Shown piece after piece: positions 12,773 through 21,784 of a stretch of DNA of 64,000 nt. This stretch comes from Streptosporangium sp. NBC_01495. GTDB taxonomy: Bacteria > Actinomycetota > Actinomycetes > Streptosporangiales > Streptosporangiaceae. The stretch spans positions 4,030,001-4,094,000 of the forward strand of contig NZ_CP109430.1 of NCBI RefSeq assembly GCF_036250735.1, in the 5' to 3' direction. Each line of letters starts with the position of its first letter. Position 1 is the first letter of the stretch. The translations under genes were made by a program, and so were the position numbers. A model generated the notes under the pieces. It saw only the letters and a list, made by a program, of their open reading frames with translations. It did no database searches and was not told where the DNA came from.

Positions 12773-15628
12773 TCACACGCCCGTGATGGTCCATTGGTTG
12801 TTGGCGTTGGTGTTGGGCGTCCACATGGCGACGGTGGAGCCGGCGGTGCTGTTGCCCATGCCGTCGAGGGCCGTTCCGGTGCCGCGGTTGATGATCTGGT
12901 AGCGGCCGTTGCCGACGTTGTTGAGGCGCCACTGCTGGTTGTTGTTGCCGCTCCAGGCCGCCTGCCGGGCGCTCGCGCCGTTGGCGGTGTTGCCCCAGCT
13001 GTCGACGACCATGCCGTTGGTGCGGTTGACGATGCGGTACCAGCCGCTCCCCAGGTCGACGAGCTGCCACTGCAGGTTGGTGCTGCCGTCGTTGTTCCAC
13101 TGTTTGAGGTTCGACCCGGAGGCGACGTTGCCGCCGCTGTCCAGGACCAGGCCGGTGGTCACGTTGGCGATCCGCACGTAACTCGTCGGCGGTGCGCCGG
13201 ACCCCGTCAGGCGGTATGTGCGGCCTGCCTGGCCGGTCAGCGCGATGACGTCGGACTCGGGTTTGGTGACGGTGACGGCGGCGCCGCTCGTGGTGTCGAC
13301 CACCTGGTAGGTGCCGGTGAAGATCCGGTTGCGCACGTTGACGGTCCCGTCGCGGTCGAACCTGACGAGGATCTCGGTGGCCGCGCCGGAGCTCCACGTC
13401 GTGTCCACCGTGTAGCCGCCACGTCCCCGCAGTCCCTGCACCTTCCCGGCCGGCCAGGCGGACGGCAGCGCCGGGAGCACGTGCAGCTCACCGTTGTGGC
13501 TCTGCAGGAGCATCTCCGCGATACCGGAGGTGGCGCCGAAGTTGCCGTCGATCTGGAACGGCGGGTGCAGGTCGAACATGTTCGGCGCGAGCCGGGCCGT
13601 CGTCACCAGGAGACGGATCAGGGTGTGGGCGCGGGCGCCCTCCTCCATACGCGCCCAGTAGTTGATCTTCCAGGCGAGCGACCAGCCGGTCCCGTCGTCG
13701 CCGCGCAGTTCGAGGGTCCGCCGCGCGGCGGTGTACAGCGCCGGGGTACCGCGTCTGGTGATCTGATTGCTGGGGTGCAGGCCGTAGAGGTGGGAGACGT
13801 GCCGGTGGGCGGGCTCGGTCTCCACCCAGTCGTACAGCCACTCCTGGATGTTGCCGCGCGAGCCGATCTTCGTCGGCGCCAGCCGGTCGCGGGCGGCCAG
13901 GACCCGCGTCCGGAAGTCGGCGTCGACGCCGAGCGCCTGGCCGGCCTTGGCGCAGCCGTCGAACAGGTCGCGCAGGATCTGGTTGTCCATCGTGGGGCCG
14001 GCGCAGACGCTGACGCCGCTGTGGTGGGCCAGCTCCGGGGAGTTGGACGGGTTCGTGACCAGGAACCCGAGGCTCGGTTCCGGCACGAGGGTGTCGAGGA
14101 AGAACTGCGAGGCACCCTTCATCGCCGGGTAGTACTGCCGGAGGAACTCGATGTCGCCGGTGAAGGTGTAGTGCTCCCAGATCAGGGTGGCCAGCCACGC
14201 GCCGCCGGTCTGCCACATGCCCCAGAACGCGCCGTCGACGACGGAGCTGCCCCGCCACGCGTCGGTGTTGTGGTGGGTCACCCAGCCGCCGGCGTTGTAC
14301 TGGACCTGGGCCGTACGGGCGCCGCTGACCGTGAGATCGTTGACCATCCTGAACACCGGCTCGAAACACTCCGACAGGTTCGTCGTGTCGGCCGGCCAGT
14401 AGTTCATCGGCAGGTTGGCGTTGATGGTGTACTTCGAGTCCCAGGCCGGCGCCAGCGAGTCGTTCCAGATGCCCTGCAGGTTGGCCGGCTGGGTGCCGGG
14501 CCGGGAGGAGGAGATCAGCAGGTAGCGGCCGTACTGGAACAACAACACCGCGAACTGCGGGTCGTTGACGCTGTTGTGCTGCGCGATCCGCACGTCGGTC
14601 GGCTGGTCGGCCGCCGAGGTACGGCCGAGGTCGAGTGTCGTGCGCCCGAACAGCCGCTGGTAGTCGGCCACGTGCCGGGCACGCAGATCGGCGTGGGTCC
14701 TGGCGACGGCGGCGTTCAGATGCTGCCGCGCGATGCCCTGGTGGTCGCCGCTGACGTCGCGGAAGGTGCGGTAGCTGGAACCGATCGAGATCAGCACCGT
14801 CACGCTGTTCGCGGACGTCACCTGCAGCGTGCCGCCGGAGCTGCTGACACTGCCGCCGTCGACGACGGCACGGGCCAAACCCAGGAAGCGGACCGCGCCG
14901 GTCTTGCCCTCCATGCTGCCCGAGACGCCGTCGAGTGCCACCGTCGTGCCGTCCGGGCTGGATCGCGTCGTCTGCTGGGGGCTGTCGAACGTCGCCGAGA
15001 ACGTGATCGAGCCGGGCCTGTCGGCGGTCAGGCGCATGACGATCACCTGGTCCGGCGCGCTCGCGAACGTCTCGCGCTGGTGGCGCACCCCGTTTCGCAG
15101 GTACGACACCGTCGTGGTGGCCGTGGTCAGGTCCAGGTAGCGGTTGTACTCCGAGACCCCCGAAGAGCTGCCGAACGCGAGCCGCAGGTTGCCGACGGTC
15201 TGGTAGGCCAGCTGGCCCGCGGGGCTGCCGAGCATGTTCTGGTCGATCAGGGTCTGGGCCTGGCTCCACTGGTTCTGGAAGACCAGCTGGCGGATCTGGC
15301 CCAGCGCCGCCGCGCCCCTGGTGTTGCTCTGGTCATACGGGCCGCCGGCCCAGACGGTGTCCTCGTTGAGCTGCAGCCGCTCGGTGTCGACGTTGCCGAA
15401 CACCATGGCGCCCAGCCGGCCGTTACCGATCGGAAGCGCGCGCAGCCACTCGGTGCCCGCGCTCTCGTCGTACCACAGCGCCAGATCATTGACAGCGCTC
15501 ACCGCCGCAGGAGGCGCCGAGGCGGCCCGCGCGGCCGCCGTCCACTGCAGCGGCAACAGCAGGGCGCCGGCTCCGGCTGTTCCGATCTGTATCAGTTGCC
15601 TGCGTGTCAGGTGGTTCTCGTCGGACAT
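12773..15628 (-). CDS. Tat-secreted GH95 alpha-L-fucosidase (or alpha-L-galactosidase) with ricin-type domain
   Basis: 951 residues from the ATG at 15628; an in-frame ATG at 15640 is the alternative. A twin-arginine-like leader (LTRRQLIQIG) precedes the catalytic region. GH95 motifs and residues are intact: Asn403 and Asn405 in YTINANLPMNYW, Glu596 in GNIQEWLYDW and Asp694 in FQIDGNFGATSG, the set used for inverting hydrolysis of alpha-1,2-fucose. The C-terminal ~130 residues are a ricin-like lectin (LQWQL, NQQWRL, NNQWTI). It is the last gene after fucD and a sugar ABC transporter, which supports L-fucose release outside the cell followed by import. Some GH95 members act on alpha-L-galactose, so the substrate is probable, not proven. 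Confidence 0.93.
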   Translation of the reverse strand: MSDENHLTRRQLIQIGTAGAGALLLPLQWTAAARAASAPPAAVSAVNDLALWYDESAGTEWLRALPIGNGRLGAMVFGNVDTERLQLNEDTVWAGGPYDQSNTRGAAALGQIRQLVFQNQWSQAQTLIDQNMLGSPAGQLAYQTVGNLRLAFGSSSGVSEYNRYLDLTTATTTVSYLRNGVRHQRETFASAPDQVIVMRLTADRPGSITFSATFDSPQQTTRSSPDGTTVALDGVSGSMEGKTGAVRFLGLARAVVDGGSVSSSGGTLQVTSANSVTVLISIGSSYRTFRDVSGDHQGIARQHLNAAVARTHADLRARHVADYQRLFGRTTLDLGRTSAADQPTDVRIAQHNSVNDPQFAVLLFQYGRYLLISSSRPGTQPANLQGIWNDSLAPAWDSKYTINANLPMNYWPADTTNLSECFEPVFRMVNDLTVSGARTAQVQYNAGGWVTHHNTDAWRGSSVVDGAFWGMWQTGGAWLATLIWEHYTFTGDIEFLRQYYPAMKGASQFFLDTLVPEPSLGFLVTNPSNSPELAHHSGVSVCAGPTMDNQILRDLFDGCAKAGQALGVDADFRTRVLAARDRLAPTKIGSRGNIQEWLYDWVETEPAHRHVSHLYGLHPSNQITRRGTPALYTAARRTLELRGDDGTGWSLAWKINYWARMEEGARAHTLIRLLVTTARLAPNMFDLHPPFQIDGNFGATSGIAEMLLQSHNGELHVLPALPSAWPAGKVQGLRGRGGYTVDTTWSSGAATEILVRFDRDGTVNVRNRIFTGTYQVVDTTSGAAVTVTKPESDVIALTGQAGRTYRLTGSGAPPTSYVRIANVTTGLVLDSGGNVASGSNLKQWNNDGSTNLQWQLVDLGSGWYRIVNRTNGMVVDSWGNTANGASARQAAWSGNNNQQWRLNNVGNGRYQIINRGTGTALDGMGNSTAGSTVAMWTPNTNANNQWTITGV

Positions 15629-15705
15629 GGTCGTTCCCATCGGTAGGGGGTGTGGCATGTGGAGGTGCCGAGGCGGAGGAACGGGAAAGGGGTGTCTGGG
15701 GCGGG

Positions 15706-16737
15706 TTATTCCTGGACTTTGCCTCCGGTGAGGCGGGACAGGATGAGGGCGATGAGGATGATGGCGCCGTTGAGGGCCTGGATCCACTGGGCGGGCACGC
15801 CGGCCAGGGTGAGGACGTTCTGGATCATGTAGAGGAGCAGGATGCCGGTGAACGCGCCGAACATGGTGCCCTTGCCGCCGTTGAGGCTGACGCCTCCGAT
15901 GACGGCCGCGGCGAACACGGTGAAGATGGCGCCGTCGCCCTGGGCGGCGGCCACCGAGGCGAGGCGTCCCGACAGCAGCAGGCCGCCGAGGGCGGCGAGC
16001 AGGCCGGCGCCCACCAGGGCGGTCCACAGCACCCGGCCGGTGCGGATGCCGGCGGCCTTGGCCGCGTCCACGTTGCCTCCGATGGCGTACAGGGCGCGGC
16101 CATAGCGGGTGAAGCCGAGCAGCACGATGCCGGCGGCGAACAGCAGCAGGCACAGCCAGATCGAGGCGGGCACACCGAGCCACAGGGCCGAGCCGAGGTA
16201 GAGCATCGACGGCGGCAGGTTGAAGAAGGTCTGGCCGCCGGAGATGCCGGTGAGCAGGCCGCGCAGCACGATCAGCATGCCGAGGGTGACGATGAAGCCG
16301 TTGAGCCCGAACCGCACGATCAGCAGCGCGTTGATCGCGCCGATCAGCGCGCCGACGGCCAGGGTGACCGGGATCGCCCAGACGCCCGACAGCACGCCCA
16401 GCCCGGCGCCCGAGCCGACGGCGACGGTCAGCCAGGCGGCCACGCCCGGCGCGAGACCGAAGGTCGACTCCAGCGAGAGATCCATCTTGCCGGCGACCAG
16501 GACGATCGTCTGCGCCATCACCAGCAGCGACATCTCCGACATGGTCTGCAGGATGTTGATCAGGTTGTCGGGCTGCAAGAAGATCGGGTGGACGATCTGG
16601 CCGACGACGGCGATCACGATGATCGCGGGAACCAGCGCAAGGTCACGCAGCCGGGCCAGCCGCACTCGCGGCCGCTCCCGCCGGGGGGCGGCGCTCTCTG
16701 CGGCGGGCGTGCGGGTTTTCTCAGGCGTCGAGGGCAT
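15706..16737 (-). CDS. sugar ABC transporter permease (RbsC-type), probably for L-fucose
   Basis: 343 residues with about eight to ten hydrophobic segments and a charged N-terminal tail. Conserved features of ribose-type permeases are present: MDLSLESTFGLAPG, FIVTLGMLIVLRG, RYGRALYAIGGN and a late AAAVIGGVSLNGGKGT loop. It forms the membrane channel of a CUT2-class importer together with the ATPase and binding protein encoded just upstream. The ATG has AAGGAG nine bases before it, and the gene overlaps the ATPase end by 17 bases. Substrate assignment to L-fucose rests on the flanking fucD and GH95 genes. Confidence 0.92.
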   Translation of the reverse strand: MPSTPEKTRTPAAESAAPRRERPRVRLARLRDLALVPAIIVIAVVGQIVHPIFLQPDNLINILQTMSEMSLLVMAQTIVLVAGKMDLSLESTFGLAPGVAAWLTVAVGSGAGLGVLSGVWAIPVTLAVGALIGAINALLIVRFGLNGFIVTLGMLIVLRGLLTGISGGQTFFNLPPSMLYLGSALWLGVPASIWLCLLLFAAGIVLLGFTRYGRALYAIGGNVDAAKAAGIRTGRVLWTALVGAGLLAALGGLLLSGRLASVAAAQGDGAIFTVFAAAVIGGVSLNGGKGTMFGAFTGILLLYMIQNVLTLAGVPAQWIQALNGAIILIALILSRLTGGKVQE

Positions 16738-18247
16738 CGAGCCGGACTCCTTCCATGGCCGCCACCACGTCGTGGTCGTGCCATCCGGCGGCCATCTCCG
16801 CGACGAGGCGGCCCTGGAACATCACCAGCAGCCGGTCGCACAGCCGCAGGTCGTCGAGCTCGTCGGAGGCGATCAGCACGCCGCTCCCCGTGGCGGCCGT
16901 CTCCTCGACCTTGCCGAGCAGGAACTCCTTGGACTTCACATCCACCCCGGCGGTGGGGGTGATCAGCACGAGCAGCCGGGGATCGGAGGCCAGCGCCCTG
17001 GCCATGACGACCTTCTGCTGGTTGCCGCCGGACAGGCCCATCACGGGCAGGCCGGGGCCGGGAGTCTTGATCGCCAGGTTGGTGATCAGAGTCCTGGCCA
17101 GCCGGTCACGCCGCCGGCCGTTGATCAGGCCGGCCTCGCCGAGCCGTTCGGGAACGGTCATGGTGGCGTTGTCGGCGATCGACATCATCGAGACGAATCC
17201 CTGGTGATGCCGGTCGCGAGGGACGAAGCCGATCCCCGCGGCGAGCGCGTCGGGCACGCTGCCGGGGCGGGGGCGACGGCCGGCGACCTCGATCGCGCCC
17301 GAACCGGCCGCGCGCAGCCCGGCGACGGTCTCGGCCAGTTCGGTCCGGCCGCTGGCGGCCGCGCCCGCCAGGCCGACGATCTCGCCGGCCCGGACGTGGA
17401 AGTCGATCTCCCGGTAGGCGTCGCCGTACGACAGGTCGCGCACGCCGAGCACCACGCCGGCGTCGGCGGGCACGGAGGCCCGGGGGAGTGCGGTGGACAG
17501 GCCGGTGGCCTCTCCCGCCATCGCCGCCACCAGGTCGGCGTGCGTCAGGTCGGCCACCGTGGTGGTCAGGATGTGCCGGGCGTCGCGGAAGACGGTGACC
17601 GTGTCGCAGATCTCGTAGATCTCCTGCAGGTGGTGGCTGATGAACAGGAAGGTCACTCCCTGTTCCTGCAGGGTGCGGATGCGGGTGAACAGCCGGGCGA
17701 TGGCGGCGGCGTCGAGCTGGGCGGTCGGTTCGTCGAGGATGATGAACCGGGCGCCGAAGGACAGCGCACGGGCGATCTCCACGAACTGCCGCTGCTCGAC
17801 GTCCAGCTCGCCGGCCGGCAGGCGTACGTCGACGTCCACCGACCAGGCGGCGAGCAGCGTGGCCGCCTTGCGCCGCAGTGCGCCCCAGCGGACCAGTCCG
17901 AACCGGTTCAGGTCGTGGCGGTGCAGGTAGAGGTTCTCCGCCACGGTCAGTTCGGGGATGATCGTGGACTTCTGGTAGACGCAGGCCACCCGCCGCCGCC
18001 AGGCGTCGCGGTCGGCCAGGCGCGGGGCGGGTTCGCCGCCGAACCGCACCTCACCCTCGTCGGGGGGCTGGAGGCCGGTGAGGATCGAGACCAGGGTGGA
18101 CTTCCCGGCCCCGTTGCGGCCGACCAGGGCGTGGGTTTGGCCGGGCATGATCTGGATTCCGGCGCGGTCCAGCGCGACGGTCTCGCCGTATCTCCTGGTG
18201 ACGCCCACCGCCTCGACGAGAGGGATGGGCGCCGGGTCAGCCGCCAA
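16721..18247 (-). CDS. sugar ABC transporter ATPase, two-domain (RbsA-type)
   Basis: 508 residues with two ATP-binding halves. The first has Walker A GRNGAGKST at ~43-51 and Walker B LDEPTAQLD; the second has a degenerate P-loop (GAAASGRTEL) but a clear signature LSGGNQQKVVMARAL, the usual asymmetry of CUT2 ATPases. The likely start is TTG at 18247, inside the end of the binding-protein gene (11-base overlap); a GTG at 18208 would cut into the first strand and is less likely. It energises import of the sugar bound by the upstream lipoprotein, inferred to be L-fucose. Confidence 0.92.
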   Translation of the reverse strand: MAADPAPIPLVEAVGVTRRYGETVALDRAGIQIMPGQTHALVGRNGAGKSTLVSILTGLQPPDEGEVRFGGEPAPRLADRDAWRRRVACVYQKSTIIPELTVAENLYLHRHDLNRFGLVRWGALRRKAATLLAAWSVDVDVRLPAGELDVEQRQFVEIARALSFGARFIILDEPTAQLDAAAIARLFTRIRTLQEQGVTFLFISHHLQEIYEICDTVTVFRDARHILTTTVADLTHADLVAAMAGEATGLSTALPRASVPADAGVVLGVRDLSYGDAYREIDFHVRAGEIVGLAGAAASGRTELAETVAGLRAAGSGAIEVAGRRPRPGSVPDALAAGIGFVPRDRHHQGFVSMMSIADNATMTVPERLGEAGLINGRRRDRLARTLITNLAIKTPGPGLPVMGLSGGNQQKVVMARALASDPRLLVLITPTAGVDVKSKEFLLGKVEETAATGSGVLIASDELDDLRLCDRLLVMFQGRLVAEMAAGWHDHDVVAAMEGVRLDALDA

Positions 18248-19304
18248 GGGTGTTGCCCCACAGCGAGGAGTCGTCCGGCTTGACGCTCGGGACGTCGCCG
18301 TAGGTGCCGCCGTCGGCGGTGACCAGGGGCGCGGAGAGCTGGTCCTCCAGCAGGCCAGGGCGCACCTGGACGATGGTGCTGTCGTGGTCGGTCGCGCCGG
18401 GCTTGAACGTCTTCCCGTCGATGGCGGCCTTGGTGTACTCCAGCGCGTACTTGGCGTACTGGTCGGCCGGTTGCGAGACGGTGGCGTCGATGTTGCCGGC
18501 GGCGATCTCCTTCAGCTCCTGGGGGATGCCGTCGTTGGAGATGACGAAGACGTGCTTGGGGTCGGCCGGGGGGACCAGCAGCCGGCGCTGCTTGAGCACC
18601 TGGAGGGTGCCCGACAGGGCGAAGCTCGACTGCATGTAGACGCCCTTGATGTCGGGGTTGGCGGTGAGCTGCGTCTGGAGTTTCTGCGAGGCGACGGCGC
18701 CGTCCCAGTTGGTGGCCTCGCCGAACACCGTGATGCCGGGGTAGCCGGCCTTCATGCAGTCGTTGAACGCCTCGGTGCGGTCGCGGCCGTTGATGGAGGC
18801 CAGGTCGCCCTGGAGCATCACGACCTTGCCCTTGCCGGACAGCTTCTCGCCGAGGAACTTGCACGCCTTCTCCCCGTAGGCCCGGTTGTCGGCGCGCACC
18901 ACCATGTAGGCGTCGCCCTGCTCGGGGCGGGTGTCGACCATGACGACGGGGATCTTCTTGGCGGCGAGCTGCTGGAGGGTGGGGGCCACGGCGGCGGTGT
19001 CCTGCGGCGCCAGCACGAGGCCCTTGACGCCCTGGCTGATGAGACTCTGCACGTTGGCGGTGAGCTTGGAGATGTCGTTCTGGGAGTTGGAGGTCTTCAG
19101 CTCCAGGCCGTTCTCGGCGCCGAACTGGGGGACGTACTTGATGAAGGAGTTCCAGAAGTCGGTGTCGGAACGGGGATAGTCCACCCCGACGACCGGCTTG
19201 CCGCCTTCCGGGGCGGTTGTGCCGCTGCCGGCGTCGCCCCCGCAGGCGCCGGCCAGACCGGCCGCCAGGGCGACGGCCGTTCCCAGGGCGAGTCCTCGTC
19301 TCAT
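18237..19304 (-). CDS. sugar-binding lipoprotein of ABC importer, probably L-fucose
   Basis: 355 residues, periplasmic-binding-protein family 4 (RbsB-like). A lipoprotein signal ends at Cys21 (GLAGAC). The mature part shows the typical fold landmarks: [47 protein letters not shown] and [13 protein letters not shown]. The ATG overlaps the fucD stop as ATGA, with AAAGGA upstream. Second gene of the five-gene operon. In place of a dedicated terminator, high output may come from the strong ribosome site. Ligand identity is inferred from neighbours. Confidence 0.9.
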   Translation of the reverse strand: MRRGLALGTAVALAAGLAGACGGDAGSGTTAPEGGKPVVGVDYPRSDTDFWNSFIKYVPQFGAENGLELKTSNSQNDISKLTANVQSLISQGVKGLVLAPQDTAAVAPTLQQLAAKKIPVVMVDTRPEQGDAYMVVRADNRAYGEKACKFLGEKLSGKGKVVMLQGDLASINGRDRTEAFNDCMKAGYPGITVFGEATNWDGAVASQKLQTQLTANPDIKGVYMQSSFALSGTLQVLKQRRLLVPPADPKHVFVISNDGIPQELKEIAAGNIDATVSQPADQYAKYALEYTKAAIDGKTFKPGATDHDSTIVQVRPGLLEDQLSAPLVTADGGTYGDVPSVKPDDSSLWGNTLGG

Positions 19305-20689
19305 GGTTGTTTTTCCTTTCCTGTGCTGGGTCGCGGCCGGGGTCCGTGCGTGCCGCCGTCCACGGCCGGGTCGGTGTCGGCGGTGCTGGTGGTGTCGGCG
19401 GCCCACCGGGGGCCGTGCGGGTAGGCGTACTCGGCGCGCGACGCCGGGCGCATCTCGCCGCCTCCGCCCGGTTCGAGGGGCGCGACGTACCGGCCGTCTC
19501 TGATCACCACCGGGGCGGTGAAGTGCTCGTGCAGGTGGTCGATGTACTCGATGACGCGGTCCTCGGTGGTGCCGCTGACGGCCACGTAGTCGAACATCGA
19601 CAGGTGCTGGACCATCTCGCACAGGCCGACGCCGCCCGCGTGCGGGCACACCGGCACCCCGAACTTGGCGGCCAGCAGCACAATGGCGATGTTCTCGTTG
19701 ACCCCGGCGACCCTGGCCGCGTCGAGCTGCAGGATGTCGATCGCGCCCGCCTGCAGGAACTGCTTGAACATCACCCGGTTGTGGGCGTGCTCGCCGGTGG
19801 CGACCTTGATGGGCGCGACCCGCTTCCGGATGGCGGCGTGGCCGAGCACGTCGTCGGGGGAGGTGGGCTCCTCGATCCAGTAAAGGTCGAACTCGGCGAG
19901 CGGGGCCAGACGTTCGACCGCCTGGCCGACGTTCCACGCCTGGTTGGCGTCCACGGCGATGCGCACGCCGGGGCCGACCGCCTCGCGGGCCAGCCGCACG
20001 CGCCGCACATCCTCGGCCGGATCGGCGCCGACCTTCAGCTTGATGAGGCGGAACCCATCGGCGACCGCCTCCTTGGCCAGCCGGACCAGCTTGTCGTCGG
20101 TGTAGCCGAGCCAGCCGGGGGTGGTGGTGTAGGCCGGGTAGCCCTCGGCGAGCAGGCGTGCGCGGCGCCCGTCGCGGCCCGGCTCGGCGTCGCGCAGGAT
20201 GGTCAGCGCCTCCTCCCGGGTGAGCGCCTCCTCCAGGTAGCGGAAGTCGACGACGTCGACGATCTCCTCCGGCGACAGCTCCGACAGCAGCCGCCACAGC
20301 GGCTTGCCCGCCCTGCGCGCACGAAGGTCCCACAGGGCGTTGAGCACGGCCCCCGCCGCCATGTGGATGACGCCCTTCTCCGGGCCGAGCCAGCGCAGCT
20401 GGCTGTCGCCGGTGAGCCGGCGCGACACCCCGCCGAGATCGCCGAGCACCTCGGCCACCGGTCGTCCGGTTACCAGCGGCGCCAGCGACTTCACGGCGGC
20501 GACGGCGATCTCGTTGCCGCGCCCGACGGTGAAGGCGAGCGCGTGCCCTTCCTGCCCGCCGCCGGTTCGCACGATCACGTAGGCGGCGGAGTAGTCGGGC
20601 TCGGGGTTCATGGCGTCGGAACCGTCGAGGTATCGAGATGTGGGAAACCGGATGTCGTGGGCCTCGACCGCGGTGATCAGTTCCGTCAC
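19301..20689 (-). CDS. fucD: L-fuconate dehydratase
   Basis: 462 residues, enolase superfamily. The N-terminal half carries [20 protein letters not shown], a signature of L-fuconate dehydratases. The catalytic residues fall where expected: Lys217 and Lys219 in IKLKVG, metal ligands in [17 protein letters not shown] and ATGEHAHN, and His350 in CPHAGGVGL. The enzyme dehydrates L-fuconate to 2-keto-3-deoxy-L-fuconate in the non-phosphorylative fucose pathway. The start is GTG. It leads the operon fucD-ABC-GH95. The last ~45 residues, after [12 protein letters not shown], are a Pro/Thr-rich tail absent from typical family members. The other enzymes of the pathway are not in the window. Confidence 0.93.
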   Translation of the reverse strand: MTELITAVEAHDIRFPTSRYLDGSDAMNPEPDYSAAYVIVRTGGGQEGHALAFTVGRGNEIAVAAVKSLAPLVTGRPVAEVLGDLGGVSRRLTGDSQLRWLGPEKGVIHMAAGAVLNALWDLRARRAGKPLWRLLSELSPEEIVDVVDFRYLEEALTREEALTILRDAEPGRDGRRARLLAEGYPAYTTTPGWLGYTDDKLVRLAKEAVADGFRLIKLKVGADPAEDVRRVRLAREAVGPGVRIAVDANQAWNVGQAVERLAPLAEFDLYWIEEPTSPDDVLGHAAIRKRVAPIKVATGEHAHNRVMFKQFLQAGAIDILQLDAARVAGVNENIAIVLLAAKFGVPVCPHAGGVGLCEMVQHLSMFDYVAVSGTTEDRVIEYIDHLHEHFTAPVVIRDGRYVAPLEPGGGGEMRPASRAEYAYPHGPRWAADTTSTADTDPAVDGGTHGPRPRPSTGKEKQP

Positions 20690-20772
20690 GGTGCCCCGCT
20701 CTGGCGATGCGTGCGCACGAAGGTTCTACCTCCAGCGGATGTTTCCGGAAGGTGAAGAGATCTTCACCACAA

Positions 20773-20787
20773 GGACATGGGATGTCT
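20773..20787. promoter_or_regulatory. GntR-type operator, copy 1 (GGACATGGGATGTCT)
   Basis: Contains the perfect dyad GACAT-GGG-ATGTC. It lies ~85 bases upstream of fucD. The 5-3-5 layout is typical of FadR/GntR-class operators. The adjacent divergent gene encodes an FCD-type GntR protein, the likely binder. Confidence 0.75.
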
Positions 20788-20827
20788 TTGTAATCTCCCG
20801 GGCGCGATGTGTCTAGACCCTTGGGCG

Positions 20828-20841
20828 AGATATCGTTAACA
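20828..20841. promoter_or_regulatory. possible degenerate LacI-type operator
   Basis: On the minus strand it reads TGTTAACGATATCT, matching the TGTTANCGNTNACA pattern seen elsewhere in the window except near one end. It lies between the two GntR-type sites. Weak on its own. Confidence 0.35.
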
Positions 20842-20922
20842 TGAGGTATTAGTCGGATATTTACTAGCTCTGCTGCGCGCATACAGCCCATGTTTGTCCA
20901 GCGATCGATCGACCCCTCGCAT

Positions 20923-20937
20923 GGACATGGGATGTCT
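20923..20937. promoter_or_regulatory. GntR-type operator, copy 2 (GGACATGGGATGTCT)
   Basis: Identical to copy 1, exactly 150 bases further on and ~60 bases before the gntR start. The two sites flank the divergent promoter region and could control both the fucD and the gntR-lar operons. Confidence 0.75.
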
Positions 20938-20998
20938 GTTATGTTCCCGCGGTGACCTGCGTACCGATCGAGCGCCTCCACGAACGGAGGTCGTGCCC

Positions 20999-21784
20999 AT
21001 GTCCCTGACCGACGAGGCGATCTCCCGCATCCGGGCGCTCGTCCAGTCGGGCGATCTTCCCCCGGGAGCGCGGCTCCCCCCCGAGCACCAGCTCGCCGCC
21101 CAGCTCGGCGTCTCCCGCAACCCGTTGCGCGAGGCGGTCAAGGCGCTGGTCGTGGCCCGGGTGCTCGACGTACGGCGGGGCGACGGCACCTACGTGACCA
21201 GCCTGGAACCGCGGTTGCTGCTGGAAGGGCTGGGGCTCGCCGTCGAACTGCTACGCGACGACACCCTGCTGGAGATCGTCCAGGTGCGGCGGATGCTGGA
21301 ACCCGCGGCGACCGCGCTGGCCGCTTCCCGGATCTCCGCCGAACAGCTCGCCGAGGTCGGCGAGCACCTGACCGCGATGTGCGCGGTCAGTGACGACGTG
21401 GAGAAACTGAACCACCACGACGCCGCCTTCCACCGCGCCGTGGTGCGGGCGACCGGCAACGAGACGCTGTCCACCCTGCTCGACGGGATCTCCGGCCGCA
21501 CCCTGCGGATGCGGGTGTGGCGCGGCACGGTCGAGGACGGCAGCTCGCACAAGACCATCGCCGAGCATCAGGCGATCTACAACGCCCTGGCCGCCGGTGA
21601 CGCGACGCTCGCCCAGGCGGCGGCGCTGATGCACATCGGCACGACCGAGACGTGGATCCGCTCGGTACTCGAAGACGTCGAGAACCCCCAGGGCGGGGCC
21701 GACGGCGATCCGGCCCCGGCCGGCCCCGGCACCGGCATCCCCGACGGGCTCTGGCCGGATCTCGGTGAGAAGGAGACACGATGA
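20999..21784 (+). CDS. FCD-domain GntR regulator of the fucose and lar operons
   Basis: 261 residues from the ATG at 20999, preceded by GGAGG at eight bases. The N-terminal winged helix has LPPEHQLAAQLGVSRNPLRE, and the C-terminal FCD domain has HHDAAFHRAVVRATGN and AEHQAIYNALAAGD, with His residues that usually bind a metal and an organic-acid effector. Its stop overlaps the larA start (ATGA), so it is the first gene of gntR-larABCE. Two identical dyads lie between it and divergent fucD. I infer that it senses a fucose-derived acid (fuconate, keto-deoxyfuconate or lactate) and represses both operons; the effector is unknown. The tail after ~230 is Gly/Pro-rich. Confidence 0.88.
   Translation: MSLTDEAISRIRALVQSGDLPPGARLPPEHQLAAQLGVSRNPLREAVKALVVARVLDVRRGDGTYVTSLEPRLLLEGLGLAVELLRDDTLLEIVQVRRMLEPAATALAASRISAEQLAEVGEHLTAMCAVSDDVEKLNHHDAAFHRAVVRATGNETLSTLLDGISGRTLRMRVWRGTVEDGSSHKTIAEHQAIYNALAAGDATLAQAAALMHIGTTETWIRSVLEDVENPQGGADGDPAPAGPGTGIPDGLWPDLGEKETR

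Noticed and set aside
12191-15646. Plus-strand open frame of over 1,100 codons opposite the GH95 gene
   Set aside because: It is the antisense shadow of the GH95 gene: high-GC third positions keep the opposite strand open. The translation is rich in Val/Gly/Arg/Asp with no family resemblance.
19305-20981. Extended minus-strand frame upstream of the fucose binding protein
   Set aside because: It overlaps fucD in another frame. The lipoprotein signal at 19,304 sets the true start.
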